Shown: positions 10,101 to 18,473, numbered from the stretch's first letter. The stretch: 64,000 nucleotides of DNA from Candidatus Gastranaerophilales bacterium (GCA_944325555.1 CALVAN010000003.1:62001-126000); one strand, 5' to 3'. Notes: generated from the letters alone by a model not told the origin. Translations and numbers: made by a program.

Positions 10101-10642
10101 TCAAACTGTCAGAACAGGGTGAACTTCTTGCAACAGGCCCCAATGTTATGCAGGGCTATTATAACAAGCCCGAAATGACAGCCGAAGTTATTGACGAGGA
10201 CGGCTGGTTCCATACGGGCGATATAGCTGAAATCGATAAGGACGGATTTATAAAAATCACGGGAAGAATTAAAAACATGATTGTTTTGGGCGGCGGCAAA
10301 AAAATCTTCCCCGAAGAAGTTGAAGCAGTGCTCGAGCAATCACCTTTAATAAAAGAACTTTGTGTTCTTTCTTTGAAGATAAAATCCGGTAACAAAGCAG
10401 GTACGGAGGAAGTGGGCGTAATTATTGTTCCCTCGGACGAGCTTGCGCAAAAATCGGATGAAGAAATACAAAAGGAACTGGAAGCAGAGGTTAAAAAACT
10501 TTCGTCAGCAAACCTTGCAGCTTACAAAACACCTACTGTCGTGGTGTTCAGAAGAGAAGATTTGCCCAAAACTTCGACCCAGAAGGTTAAAAGAAAAGAC
10601 CTGCTTGCGTGGTATGAAAACAGCATTTTAACCAATGCGTAA
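7136..10642 (+). CDS. aas: Fused lysophospholipid transporter, acyltransferase and acyl-ACP synthetase (LplT-PlsC-Aas)
   Basis: A 1168-residue three-part protein for taking up and re-acylating lysophospholipids at the inner membrane. Residues 1-405 form a 12-helix major-facilitator transporter like LplT. Residues about 410-610 are a PlsC-type acyltransferase, with H445 and D450 in the N-H-T-G-H-L-D box and F-P-E-G near 513. Residues about 630-1160 are an AMP-forming acyl-ACP synthetase, with Y-T-S-G-T-T-G-N-P-K-G near 784-794 and G-Y-G-L-T-E near 957. In E. coli LplT is separate from the two-domain Aas. The start has only a weak ribosome site. First gene of a five-gene lipid cluster. Confidence 0.92.
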   Translation: MEAVKELFNKNFVNLFLGQLLTHLGDATIQIILMAILVNSVEKPGGLIALMLFCFVFPSLIVSVFAGSIVDRFSRKKVMIISSLYRGLILALSIAFYFLLANDASLVPMIKIYGVVLSLLIGIGTAFLYPAKMASVPNVVNIQALKPANALISGSGTWALTFGGLIASTVLLHIGILNMFYLTCVMYFAAPLFLWFVSLRHDEDTESSSFDVIKDIKQTAAFLDKHKKALNMIMLAVVVSLISATFYNAMNTLATDVYQVSVQGLAKLKWMLGCGTFYGACVMILFGRRLKTTKTLVAAFLGLFVFLITAAFCTTFFKARLWLGVIGLCASVLKITVDTILQKVSPNFIRGKIFAFASMLETFVSLVGIGFVSVCADIIHPLAIFHGIAVLSAVMVVLILALNKDFRYFVLRITLGQIFKCLFVYKFEGVDNIPKKGKAILAGNHTGHLDPFILQLATKRNLWFVTGPAAFKVPVIRHMLKWFNVLPLNFGVGLEAIESGVTKLKQGEPVIIFPEGKFTSDGNPGRFHRGVAIMAKEADCPIIPFAIRGGFEAWGKFRKNPKLFTTIIIQFGQPITDLSADEKQITKELEQRVRFMKRSLDSRAFYKIKDTQYTNFLDIMKQYSDTYGQTKAVSLKVKDGYEEISYVDLSRRAKKFANYLIENTDIQRKDRIAILCESRPEFAVGIFASIQTGAITVPLDVKLTVPEHTHILSDCTPKILMCSSHYLDHAIELKNNVPSIQHIYVLDDEERQHPEILSVSKLEADIEKSIGRPRSMDETALIVYTSGTTGNPKGVMISFGNIYSQMKDFEKLFKLSKDNTLLSILPLNHLLELNVGFFGMLFMGAKIVYIKTLNPKELAAAMKEKQITNMIVVPLVAKMLKNSVDKQLKKKPQHVQKIFKIMYAAAKYMPRFVRRIMFKSIIDGLGGKFECFISGGAPLDVEIAEFFERIGAPAFEGYGLTETSPVISTNRYEAHRIGTVGKPLPSVSVKLSEQGELLATGPNVMQGYYNKPEMTAEVIDEDGWFHTGDIAEIDKDGFIKITGRIKNMIVLGGGKKIFPEEVEAVLEQSPLIKELCVLSLKIKSGNKAGTEEVGVIIVPSDELAQKSDEEIQKELEAEVKKLSSANLAAYKTPTVVVFRREDLPKTSTQKVKRKDLLAWYENSILTNA

Positions 10643-10661
10643 ATATTGAAAGGCTGAAATT

Positions 10662-11318
10662 ATGGCACTACATCAGTTAAAATATCCGTACAGAAAATTC
10701 ATATTACCGTTAGCGAAAAAAATCTCTTTTATTAATCCCGATGTTTTCAGCTGGATGGCTTTTGGTGTTACTTTTGTAACCGGATACTGCTTTTATGCGG
10801 GCAATGAAAACCCCGTGCTCTTTTTATTGATAATACTTTTAATCTTTTTAAGAATGACACTTAACACACTGGACGGTGTTGTCGCAATACAAAGGGGCGA
10901 TGACAGCAAAATCCACGGCAAAATTATAAACGCTCTGCCGGACAGATACGGAGATATATTTATTGTAGGCGGTATTTTGCTCAGCCCTATTTGTAATGAT
11001 GTTATCGGATTGCTGGGGCTTGCTACAATGTTTCTTGTAAGTTATGCGGGAATGCTCGGTAAGGCGCTCGGAGTTTCGTGGCAGGGACACGGCCCTCTGG
11101 ATAAAGTCGAACGTCTTGTTTGGCTGATAATATTTGCGTTTTTGCAATATTACGGATATACGCATAATGCACCTGTTCTTAAGGTCTGCGGGTATCATCT
11201 TTCTTATTTGGAAATATGTATGCTTCTTTTCTTTGTCCTTGGGCAGATTACGGTGCTTCGCAGAGTAGGCGGCATATATAAGGAAGCAAAATCGGTTGAA
11301 GAAAATTCAAACAAATAG
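10662..11318 (+). CDS. CDP-alcohol phosphatidyltransferase, YnbA-like
   Basis: An integral membrane enzyme of 218 residues that would transfer a phosphatidyl group from CDP-diacylglycerol to an alcohol. The family motif is present but altered: N68-x2-D71-G72-x2-A75-I76, then G86-x3-N90-x3-D94. So the first and third aspartates are Asn and the usual Arg is Ile; an extra Asp follows at 98. From memory, Asn at these two places also occurs in YnbA-type proteins, which pair with a CdsA-like YnbB as here. The substrate is unknown. It lies 20 bp after the Aas fusion and 12 bp before the CDP-diglyceride synthase. Confidence 0.85.
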   Translation: MALHQLKYPYRKFILPLAKKISFINPDVFSWMAFGVTFVTGYCFYAGNENPVLFLLIILLIFLRMTLNTLDGVVAIQRGDDSKIHGKIINALPDRYGDIFIVGGILLSPICNDVIGLLGLATMFLVSYAGMLGKALGVSWQGHGPLDKVERLVWLIIFAFLQYYGYTHNAPVLKVCGYHLSYLEICMLLFFVLGQITVLRRVGGIYKEAKSVEENSNK

Positions 11319-11330
11319 ATAGGAGAAAAG

Positions 11331-12287
11331 GTGGAACATTTTGTATTTACACACAACGTAAAAGTTGCAATTGTACTTTTGTATGCGTTTGTGTTTTTGC
11401 TTTTTGGTATAGTTAAAATTGCGCAGATTGCAACCAAAAAAGATTTGGATAATATTTGGATAAGAGTAAAATCTTTCTTTTTTATTTGTTTGTTTTTTAC
11501 GGCTGCGTTTTGTTTTAACAAAATAGTGGCATTTTTGTTTTTGATGCTTATAAGCTACCTTTGCTTAAAGGAATTTTTCTCTCTTATTCCGACTCGGAAA
11601 ACCGACAGAAAAGTTTTGTGGTGGGCTTATTTGTCCATTCCTGCGTCTTATTATATTGTTTATATACAGTGGGCAACCTTGTTTTATCTGTTTATTCCTT
11701 TGTATATGTTTATTCTTATTTCCGTTCGTATGGTTATGTCAAGCAATACAGAGGGCTTTTTAAAGAACCTTGCAGTTATACAGTACGGCTTGATGACTAC
11801 GGTTTACGCTCTTGGGTATCTGGGGATGATTGCCGTTGTTCCCATGCAGTACAACCCTAAGGGCGGATGTCTGGGGCTGCTGTTTTATATACTTGTTCTT
11901 ACTGTTGCAAACGATTTTATACAGATGTTCTGCGGAAAAGCACTGGGCAAGCATAAAATTATCCCCAAAGTCAGCCCGAACAAAACCTGGGAAGGCTTTA
12001 TCGGCGGGGTAATAGGTACAACCATATTATCCGTTGTGATGGCTTACTTCTTAACACCGTTTACGCTTTTGCAATCCGTATTCGGCGGTGCGGTGCTTGC
12101 AATATTCGGTTTCTTCGGTGATGTTACAATGTCCGCAATCAAAAGAGATTTGGGCGTAAAAGATACAAGCACCCTCATCCCCGGACATGGCGGAATATTA
12201 GACAGGCTGGACAGCTTATTGTTTACGGCTCCTTTATTCTTCCATTATTTTGCGTACCTTAACTCAATAGTTTTTGCAAGAGGATAA
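11331..12287 (+). CDS. Phosphatidate cytidylyltransferase (CdsA/YnbB-like)
   Basis: Makes CDP-diacylglycerol from phosphatidate and CTP in the inner membrane. The 318-residue protein has about eight membrane helices and the full CDS signature near residues 267-293: S-A-I-K-R-D followed by K-D, then P-G-H-G-G-I-L-D-R-L-D. The start is GTG at 11331 with AGGAGA 4 bases upstream. It sits between a CDP-alcohol phosphatidyltransferase and a PlsC acyltransferase, so the cluster can acylate, activate and transfer. It is probably a paralogue of the housekeeping cdsA (E. coli YnbB is the parallel), though it could be the only copy. Confidence 0.92.
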   Translation: MEHFVFTHNVKVAIVLLYAFVFLLFGIVKIAQIATKKDLDNIWIRVKSFFFICLFFTAAFCFNKIVAFLFLMLISYLCLKEFFSLIPTRKTDRKVLWWAYLSIPASYYIVYIQWATLFYLFIPLYMFILISVRMVMSSNTEGFLKNLAVIQYGLMTTVYALGYLGMIAVVPMQYNPKGGCLGLLFYILVLTVANDFIQMFCGKALGKHKIIPKVSPNKTWEGFIGGVIGTTILSVVMAYFLTPFTLLQSVFGGAVLAIFGFFGDVTMSAIKRDLGVKDTSTLIPGHGGILDRLDSLLFTAPLFFHYFAYLNSIVFARG

Positions 12288-12291
12288 CTTT

Positions 12292-12948
12292 ATGTTTTAC
12301 AAATTTTTGAAATATATAACTTTTACTTTTTTTATAAAACCTTTTATCTACCTCGTTTTTGGTGTGAATGTATCAGGAGCGGACAATTTGCCTAAAGTTA
12401 GCAGGGAAGCTTCCATAATAGTGGCAAACCACAACAGCCACTTTGACACTTTGATTTTGATGAGTTTATTTTCGGGCTCTCAGATATTAAAAATCCATCC
12501 AGTTGCGGCTGCTGATTATTTTTGCGATACAAAGTTTAAAACCTTTGTGTTTACAAAACTTCTCGGTGTTATTCCGATTTCTCGCAAGGTCAAAAAAGCA
12601 AGCAAAGAAGAACTGTTTAAAGATATAAATGAGCCTTTGAGAGCGGGAGAAACCATAATTATTTATCCCGAAGGGACAAGAGGTAACGACAATACTCTTG
12701 CGGAGTTTAAATCGGGCGTTGCTCATATAGCAAAAATGAATCCCGATGTTCCCGTTATTCCATGCTATATTAACGGACCTGACAGAATATTGCCCAAAGG
12801 CAGCTTTTTGTTTGTGCCTTTTATTGCTGATGTCTATATATCGGAACCCGTATATTACGACAACACTTCAACAAAAGAATTTACTGAGAGAATCCGTGCA
12901 GAGGTTGAAAAGCTGAAGGAAGAACACAAAAGAAGAGAAGAATTATAA
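12292..12948 (+). CDS. 1-acyl-sn-glycerol-3-phosphate acyltransferase (PlsC family)
   Basis: Acylates lysophosphatidate or a related lysolipid. The ATG at 12292 is preferred over the upstream TTG at 12274 because AGAGGA lies 7 bases before it. It is a 218-residue protein with one N-terminal hydrophobic segment. The catalytic box is N-H-N-S-H-F-D (H47, D52) and the substrate-binding box Y-P-E-G-T-R lies near residue 120. The start lies just before the cds stop is read through (gap 4 bases), so the two are translationally linked. It gives the operon a second acyltransferase besides the Aas fusion. Confidence 0.92.
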   Translation: MFYKFLKYITFTFFIKPFIYLVFGVNVSGADNLPKVSREASIIVANHNSHFDTLILMSLFSGSQILKIHPVAAADYFCDTKFKTFVFTKLLGVIPISRKVKKASKEELFKDINEPLRAGETIIIYPEGTRGNDNTLAEFKSGVAHIAKMNPDVPVIPCYINGPDRILPKGSFLFVPFIADVYISEPVYYDNTSTKEFTERIRAEVEKLKEEHKRREEL

Positions 12949-12973
12949 AGTATTTAAAATAAGGATAAATAAA

Positions 12974-13690
12974 ATGACAGAACCGAGAAGAGAAATTAAA
13001 ACACGTGATACAAAATGGGCGCAGGCTCTTGCCTCTTTTGTTGCAACAAAAACCAATATTACACCTAACGCAATTTCCGTAATGAGTGTGTTTTGCGGCT
13101 TGCTTGCATTTGTTGCATATTGCGGGTATGTGGTGCCTCAAATGCCTCAAAAACTTTATTTTCTGCTGCCGATTGTTGCCATAATCGGTATCCAGAGCCG
13201 TCTTATCTGCAATTTGATTGACGGTATGGTTGCTATCGAGGGCGGCAAAAAATCTGCTGTCGGCGGTATTTATAACGAATTTCCCGACAGATTGTCCGAT
13301 ACTTTGATTATAGTCGGTGCAGGTGTTGCCGGTGCAAGCTGGATTTCTCTTACACTCGGGCTTTTGGCTGCCCTGTTTGCGATGTTTACTGCTTATACCA
13401 GGGTATTGGGCGGGGCAATCGGAGCAAATCAGTATTTTATAGGACCTATGGCAAAACAGCACAGAATGGCGCTTTTAACGGTTGTTAACCTAATTTGTAT
13501 CGGCTCAATCCGGATTCCTGATATCAATATTTATGCTTATCCGATTGCCTTGGCTATTATTGCGCTCGGGTCTTTGATTACCGTTTACAGAAGGGTAAAA
13601 CATATTGCCGACGAATTGCGCTCAAACGCCGCACAAGAGCAGGAAACGGTTAACAGCGCAGAAAACCCCGAACAAGCGCAGCAAGTGTAA
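12974..13690 (+). CDS. CDP-alcohol phosphatidyltransferase, second copy
   Basis: A 238-residue membrane protein paralogous to the gene at 10662. It shows the same altered motif: N80-x2-D83-G84-x2-A87-I88, G97-x3-N101-x3-D105, with an extra Asp at 109. The shared N, I and N changes show both copies belong to one subfamily. There are about six membrane helices and a hydrophilic Ala/Gln/Glu-rich tail. AAGGATAAATAA precedes the ATG. Last recognised enzyme of the lipid operon; headgroup substrate unknown. Confidence 0.85.
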   Translation: MTEPRREIKTRDTKWAQALASFVATKTNITPNAISVMSVFCGLLAFVAYCGYVVPQMPQKLYFLLPIVAIIGIQSRLICNLIDGMVAIEGGKKSAVGGIYNEFPDRLSDTLIIVGAGVAGASWISLTLGLLAALFAMFTAYTRVLGGAIGANQYFIGPMAKQHRMALLTVVNLICIGSIRIPDINIYAYPIALAIIALGSLITVYRRVKHIADELRSNAAQEQETVNSAENPEQAQQV

Positions 13691-13759
13691 CAAACTCAAT
13701 TAAAAAAGGAAGAATTGTAAAATAAAGACTCCGAAACCCGTTAAAGAAAAAGGAAAACC

Positions 13760-14086
13760 ATGGAAAATCTGCATACGTCAATATTAACAATAAAAGCTTT
13801 AAAAATCGTTATTCTCATAGCTATTGTACTTGCAGTGTTTTTGATAAAACTGGCATCAATTCGAAGCAAAAAACGCATTGTCTACTACGAGGACAATTAC
13901 GCCACCGAAGTAGAAAAAGAAAAAATAAAAAAATCCATAGAAGAATATACAAAACAGCTTGAAACTGCGCAAACAAACGAGCAAAAGGCAGAATTGTACT
14001 GTCTCCGCAGTAAAGCGTATTATTCGCTTGGTTTGCATTCTCAGGCAATGGAAGACATAAATGCCGCAATTGCATTATGTCCGTAA
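13760..14086 (+). CDS. Small membrane-anchored TPR-like protein, probably shifted near its end
   Basis: A 108-residue protein with one N-terminal membrane helix (residues about 13-33), a basic stretch, a short Lys/Glu-rich helix and one TPR-like unit ending D-I-N-A-A-I-A-L-C-P. AAGGAAAACC precedes the ATG. The frame stops right after C-P at 14084, but the +1 frame continues 30 codons to 14174 (N-K-S-E-L-N-I-Y-D-H-I...) as a good continuation of the TPR. So the natural product may be about 138 residues, through a natural shift, a recent mutation or a sequence error. Confidence 0.65.
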   Translation: MENLHTSILTIKALKIVILIAIVLAVFLIKLASIRSKKRIVYYEDNYATEVEKEKIKKSIEEYTKQLETAQTNEQKAELYCLRSKAYYSLGLHSQAMEDINAAIALCP

Positions 14087-14204
14087 TAAATCGGAATTGA
14101 ATATCTACGACCATATCAGATATAACGACTGTGTAAACAAGATTACGGAAATAACGGGTAACAATATAAATTAACCGGTTAAACAAAAACAGAAAGGAAA
14201 ACAA

Positions 14205-14798
14205 ATGAAAAAGATTTTACTGGTTTTAATGTCAACACTGATTTTGACAGGCTGCGTAAGCCAGACAACCACTGTCACAATTGATGACAAAGCGGGCGCA
14301 ACCATTGAGAAAAAGTTCAGCTTTGGTGCCGCTTCCTCCACTATGACGACTGACAAGCTGTCCATGACAGCAGGTGACAAATTTCTTGAAAGTGTCAGAA
14401 AACAAAACCCTGAATCTCTTATGAGATATAAAACAGAAACGGATTCCGGCTACGTGGCAGTTATAAAAAAAGAAAATATCGCTAAAGAAGATATTTTTGC
14501 AAGCGAAGCTTTCTTTAAACCCAAAAACAAAAAGAACCTCGACTGCAAAACTTCCAGAAACCATACAGAATGCAAGGCTGATTTTTCAGTAAACATTAGA
14601 AGCGAAGAACTAGACAAAGTTCTTGCTGAAAACGGACTTAAGTATGAGGATCTTGCACCCTATACTTTAACAATAAAACTCCCCGTTAAGGCGGAATCAC
14701 ATAACGCAAAATTCTTTGATTTAACAAACAATTTATATACCTGGGAAATCCCTGCCGGAGTGGAAACACCCGTAAAATTTGATTTTGTTATCAAATAA
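14205..14798 (+). CDS. Lipoprotein, LppM/DUF3153-like
   Basis: A 197-residue protein with a lipoprotein signal: M-K-K, a hydrophobic core, and the lipobox L-T-G-C with Cys17. The mature part starts with a Thr-rich strand and resembles the LppM domain seen in cyanobacterial and actinobacterial lipoproteins, ending in V-K-F-D-F-V-I-K. It has a canonical ribosome site (AAAGGAAAAC) and is followed by a strong terminator, so it may end the transcript that began with the lipid genes. Family assignment is by overall appearance and is moderate. Confidence 0.75.
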   Translation: MKKILLVLMSTLILTGCVSQTTTVTIDDKAGATIEKKFSFGAASSTMTTDKLSMTAGDKFLESVRKQNPESLMRYKTETDSGYVAVIKKENIAKEDIFASEAFFKPKNKKNLDCKTSRNHTECKADFSVNIRSEELDKVLAENGLKYEDLAPYTLTIKLPVKAESHNAKFFDLTNNLYTWEIPAGVETPVKFDFVIK

Positions 14799-14810
14799 AT
14801 TTTCTGCTTA

Positions 14811-14848
14811 AAGCCGGACGATATAATACATTGTCCGGCTTTTATTTT
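14811..14848 (+). terminator. Intrinsic terminator
   Basis: AAGCCGGAC (14811-14819) pairs with GTCCGGCTT (14833-14841), followed by a T-rich run. It lies 13 bases after the lipoprotein stop codon. Confidence 0.85.
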
Positions 14849-14866
14849 AAACAAGGAACATAAAAT

Positions 14867-15994
14867 ATGAAAAAACTTAAATCATTTCTGCTTTTATTGG
14901 GTATGTTTTTAACGATGGCAGCCTTTGCCTTCAACAGATGTGAAGCGGCAACCGCAAGAATAGGTATTGATCCTTCAAAATTGCCGCATAAATTATTGCT
15001 GGGTGCAAGTGTAAGTGCGTACCAATACGGCGGCCGATGGGGGCTTTTTGAACTGAATACCAACAAAATCATGACTCTGCCGATATATTCCGATGTTAAA
15101 ACTATTCCCGGTGAGCCTGAATATATTGCATATACTGACGGAAGCGGATACTGGGGTATTATAGATTGCAGAGGAGATTGGGGAATAGAAATATCTCAGC
15201 CTATATATGAAACCATAGAAGATCTGCCGTATTATTACTTTAAGGTGTCCCGTAACGGCAAATACGGCTGGCTCGAAAAACAGAACGGTAATGTTGTTCA
15301 AGAGCCTTTTTATTCGGAAGTTAACTTTATAAACAATTCTTTGTTATTTTGTGTGTGCACCGACAGCGGCTGCGGAATAGCCAGAGCAAAAGATGCTAAG
15401 GTGGTAAAACCGGTTAAATATCCCGGAGAATTTCAATATGCGGGTTCGGATGAATATTTTATTTACTACAGCGGCGGCGGATACGGTGTTGTTGACATAA
15501 TGGATGCGGTTATCGCACCTCCAAAATACAGAGGGGTGAAAAATGTTACATATGACGCAATTTATATCACGGACGGAGGGAAAAAACTCGGTCTGCTCCG
15601 TATGCGTGACGGCAAGCAAATTGCACAGCCAATTTATGACAAAATAAGCAAGCTCGAAGAACCCGGATTTTATAAGGTTAAAAAAGACGGAAAATGGGGT
15701 GCAATCGATTATGACGGGAAACTTATTTTTGAATGTAAATACGGCCCTCTTGAAATGAATAAAATGGTGCGAAACTACCCCGATAATCAAAAATTTAAAG
15801 ATGCTATAAATTACAACTACTATTATGACAGATATTTGGAAGCATACTATTATCTTGACTTTTTGGAGGCAAATGGACGTTATGCGGAAAATATTCTTAA
15901 AAAGATATTAAGTGATGAAAATAAATCTCAGGAAATAAAAGACAAGGCAAATGAATTGATCAACAAATACGGCGTGGACAGAAGCAAGCTGTAA
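14867..15994 (+). CDS. Exported WG-repeat protein
   Basis: A 375-residue protein with a cleavable signal peptide (about residues 1-27, ending near C-E-A-A-T). It contains at least five WG-type repeats, seen as R-W-G-L-F, Y-W-G-I-I-D, Y-G-W-L-E, Y-G-V-V-D and K-W-G-A-I-D, each followed by a P-x-Y/F segment. These form a beta-propeller-like fold known in many bacterial surface or periplasmic proteins. The C-terminal 90 residues are helical and lack the repeat. Binding partner unknown. A terminator upstream makes it a separate transcript. Confidence 0.85.
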   Translation: MKKLKSFLLLLGMFLTMAAFAFNRCEAATARIGIDPSKLPHKLLLGASVSAYQYGGRWGLFELNTNKIMTLPIYSDVKTIPGEPEYIAYTDGSGYWGIIDCRGDWGIEISQPIYETIEDLPYYYFKVSRNGKYGWLEKQNGNVVQEPFYSEVNFINNSLLFCVCTDSGCGIARAKDAKVVKPVKYPGEFQYAGSDEYFIYYSGGGYGVVDIMDAVIAPPKYRGVKNVTYDAIYITDGGKKLGLLRMRDGKQIAQPIYDKISKLEEPGFYKVKKDGKWGAIDYDGKLIFECKYGPLEMNKMVRNYPDNQKFKDAINYNYYYDRYLEAYYYLDFLEANGRYAENILKKILSDENKSQEIKDKANELINKYGVDRSKL

Positions 15995-16036
15995 TAAAAT
16001 AAAATTACATATATCATAATGCGGAGCTTTGTAATT

Positions 16037-16978
16037 ATGCACTCTTTAAAAGATACCGGCAGAGATTTTTGTTTGGAAACACAAAAGAGCAAGGATAATT
16101 TTTTTAATAAAAATATTATTGCTCTCAATATTGCAAGAAATGCCCTGCGATATGTTATAAAAGCTTATGCAATAAAAGAAATCTGGCTTCCCTATTACAC
16201 CTGTCCGGTGGTATGGCAGTCCGTAAGAAAAGAAAATTGTAAAATGAACTTTTATCATACGGATAAAAGTTTTATGCCGGCAACGGATTTTCCGCCTGAT
16301 GCTTTTATCTTATACACAAACTATTTCGGGATATGCGCAAAAAATGTCAAAACCCTGGCAGAAAAATATAAAAATCTTATAGTGGATAATGCGCAGGCGT
16401 TTTATATGCCAAAATACGGCATTGCATCATTTAATTCCGTACGAAAATTTTTTGCTGTTCCCGACGGTTCGATTTTGGAGTGCGATAAAGAACTTGAAGA
16501 AAAAATTGATACGGCTAAATCATACAATTGCTGCTCCTATCTTTTGAAAGATACTGATACGGCTATAAATTACGGGGATGAGGAGTTTTATAAAAATGAG
16601 TTGTTTCTTAACGGGGAACCTGTTAAATATATGTCGAATTTGACACGCAGTTTAATATCCGGCATGAATCTTGATTCTGCAAAACAAAAAAGGCTGGATA
16701 ATTTTAAGGTTTTGCACAATGCACTGGCAAACTCCAATGAACTTAAGTTTGAACTTGACCTTGATGATGTACCGATGGTTTATCCGTATCTGATAAAAAC
16801 GGACGGGTTAAGAGAATACTTAATTAAAAACGGGATTTATGTTGAAACTTATTGGAATAAACTTTCTGACAGGTATTCGGAAGGGTATTTTCAAAAATAT
16901 CTGCTGCCGCTTCCGCTTGAGCAAAAATATACAACAGCTGATATGCGGCGTATTATTGAAACGGTAGAACATTATTAA
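16037..16978 (+). CDS. DegT/DnrJ-like PLP-dependent aminotransferase
   Basis: A 313-residue protein related to sugar aminotransferases of the DegT/EryC1/StrS group. The PLP-ring Asp region is seen as V-D-N-A-Q-A, where the family has D-A-A-Q/A-H, and the Schiff-base lysine is likely that of S-V-R-K-F-F. It is shorter than typical members (about 360-400) and may be a divergent family. The ATG at 16037 is chosen because GGAG lies 10 bases upstream; the ATG at 16019 has none. No polysaccharide genes are adjacent, so the substrate is unknown. Confidence 0.7.
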   Translation: MHSLKDTGRDFCLETQKSKDNFFNKNIIALNIARNALRYVIKAYAIKEIWLPYYTCPVVWQSVRKENCKMNFYHTDKSFMPATDFPPDAFILYTNYFGICAKNVKTLAEKYKNLIVDNAQAFYMPKYGIASFNSVRKFFAVPDGSILECDKELEEKIDTAKSYNCCSYLLKDTDTAINYGDEEFYKNELFLNGEPVKYMSNLTRSLISGMNLDSAKQKRLDNFKVLHNALANSNELKFELDLDDVPMVYPYLIKTDGLREYLIKNGIYVETYWNKLSDRYSEGYFQKYLLPLPLEQKYTTADMRRIIETVEHY

Positions 16979-17039
16979 GTTATGAGTAATCATTTACAGG
17001 TGTTATAATAAACCAATAAACAACCTTAAAGGGAAGAAT

Positions 17040-17489
17040 ATGAAAAAGAATTTGTTTGTATGTTTAATATGCTTGTTCTGTCTGTTTATTGCCGGTTGTG
17101 CGGCTGCACATAATCCTGTATCGGCGTCACAGCCGGAAGATGCTGCCGCTCTTTTTGAAACAAACATAGGCGAGCCTGACTTTAATACATATATGAGGAA
17201 CCTTCAAACCAAAGTAAAAGAAAACTGGGAACCGCCTAAAGGAACTAAAAGCACAAGAGTTGTTTTGCTTTTTAAGGTTGACAAAAAAGGTAATATATTA
17301 AACCCCAAAGTGCTTAAATCGGGCGGGGAAGAGTATGATAAAGCGGCTCTTGAGGCTGTAAAAAAATCCTCTCCGTTTGAGCCGCTGCCTAAAGAATACA
17401 AAGGCAAAACCGTGGAGGTACAGTTTTCTTTGGATTATAATGTGTGGAACAGATCCGGCAGAAAAGATAATAAGTGGGAAAAAATCTGA
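17040..17489 (+). CDS. Lipoprotein with TonB C-terminal domain
   Basis: A 149-residue lipoprotein: a signal peptide with the lipobox I-A-G-C (Cys20), a short linker, then a TonB C-terminal-like domain from about residue 52. It shows Y-M-R-N-L-Q-T-K-V-K-E-N-W, V-D-K-K-G-N-I and a final strand ending V-E-V-Q-F-S-L-D-Y. The family usually binds outer-membrane receptors or peptidoglycan-related partners, but this one lacks the long Pro-rich spacer and inner-membrane anchor of true TonB. GGGAAG precedes the ATG. Confidence 0.85.
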   Translation: MKKNLFVCLICLFCLFIAGCAAAHNPVSASQPEDAAALFETNIGEPDFNTYMRNLQTKVKENWEPPKGTKSTRVVLLFKVDKKGNILNPKVLKSGGEEYDKAALEAVKKSSPFEPLPKEYKGKTVEVQFSLDYNVWNRSGRKDNKWEKI

Positions 17490-17576
17490 AATAATTGTAA
17501 TATAACAAGTGGTTAAGCGGGTTGCGCTAAGTTTTAATTTATATCAACAAAAATATTTCTATAATCCTGTTTTGTG

Positions 17577-17740
17577 AAGCCATTTTTCAGGCTTCGCCTC
17601 AGCTCAGCCGAAAAAGAAGGCAAATCCGCTGTTTTGGTCGCTCGCATTTAACGGCGTTTCGGTGTGGGCTTTCAGCCTCGGCTCGAACCTTGGGCAAAGC
17701 TTCGCTTTGCGTGGGGTCTGTCACTATTCTTTATAAAAAA
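17577..17740. repeat. Hairpin-rich non-coding repeat block
   Basis: Contains GAAGCC/GGCTTC and CAAAGC-TTC-GCTTTG (17695-17709) hairpins. The latter, with about 30 following bases up to the A-tract, recurs at 18216-18260 with few changes. No coding potential. Part of the repeat field on the 3' side of tRNA-Ser. Confidence 0.6.
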
Positions 17741-17750
17741 AAGTAAGTAG

Positions 17751-17963
17751 GTTGGGCTTTCAGCCCAACAATATAAAATCTCAAATTAGATTTGTAGGTT
17801 GGGCATACCTGCCCAACGGTAATTGGGGCTATTAATCGGAGGTGGACTTTTCTTTGAGTTTGTAATTTTATGTCCTAATAAAATATGCGACAAGTTTAAG
17901 AATACAATATCATACAACTTCCGTCCGCCTGTAATATGGTATTGTTGGGCAGGTATGCCCAAC
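17751..17963. repeat. Three REP-like palindromes
   Basis: GTTGGGCT-TTC-AGCCCAAC (17751-17769) is a perfect hairpin. GTTGGGCATACCTGCCCAAC (17798-17817) recurs as its exact reverse complement at 17944-17963, so the pair brackets about 125 bp in inverted orientation. GTAG precedes the first two copies and CTAC follows the third. A fourth partial copy lies at 56943-56960. No transposase is near. Confidence 0.75.
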
Positions 17964-18033
17964 CTACTTTTATTATTAAGGCAACAAACCGGGCATTAAA
18001 TTACACAAATCAACCTGGACAAAAAACTACATT

Positions 18034-18473
<440 letters not shown>

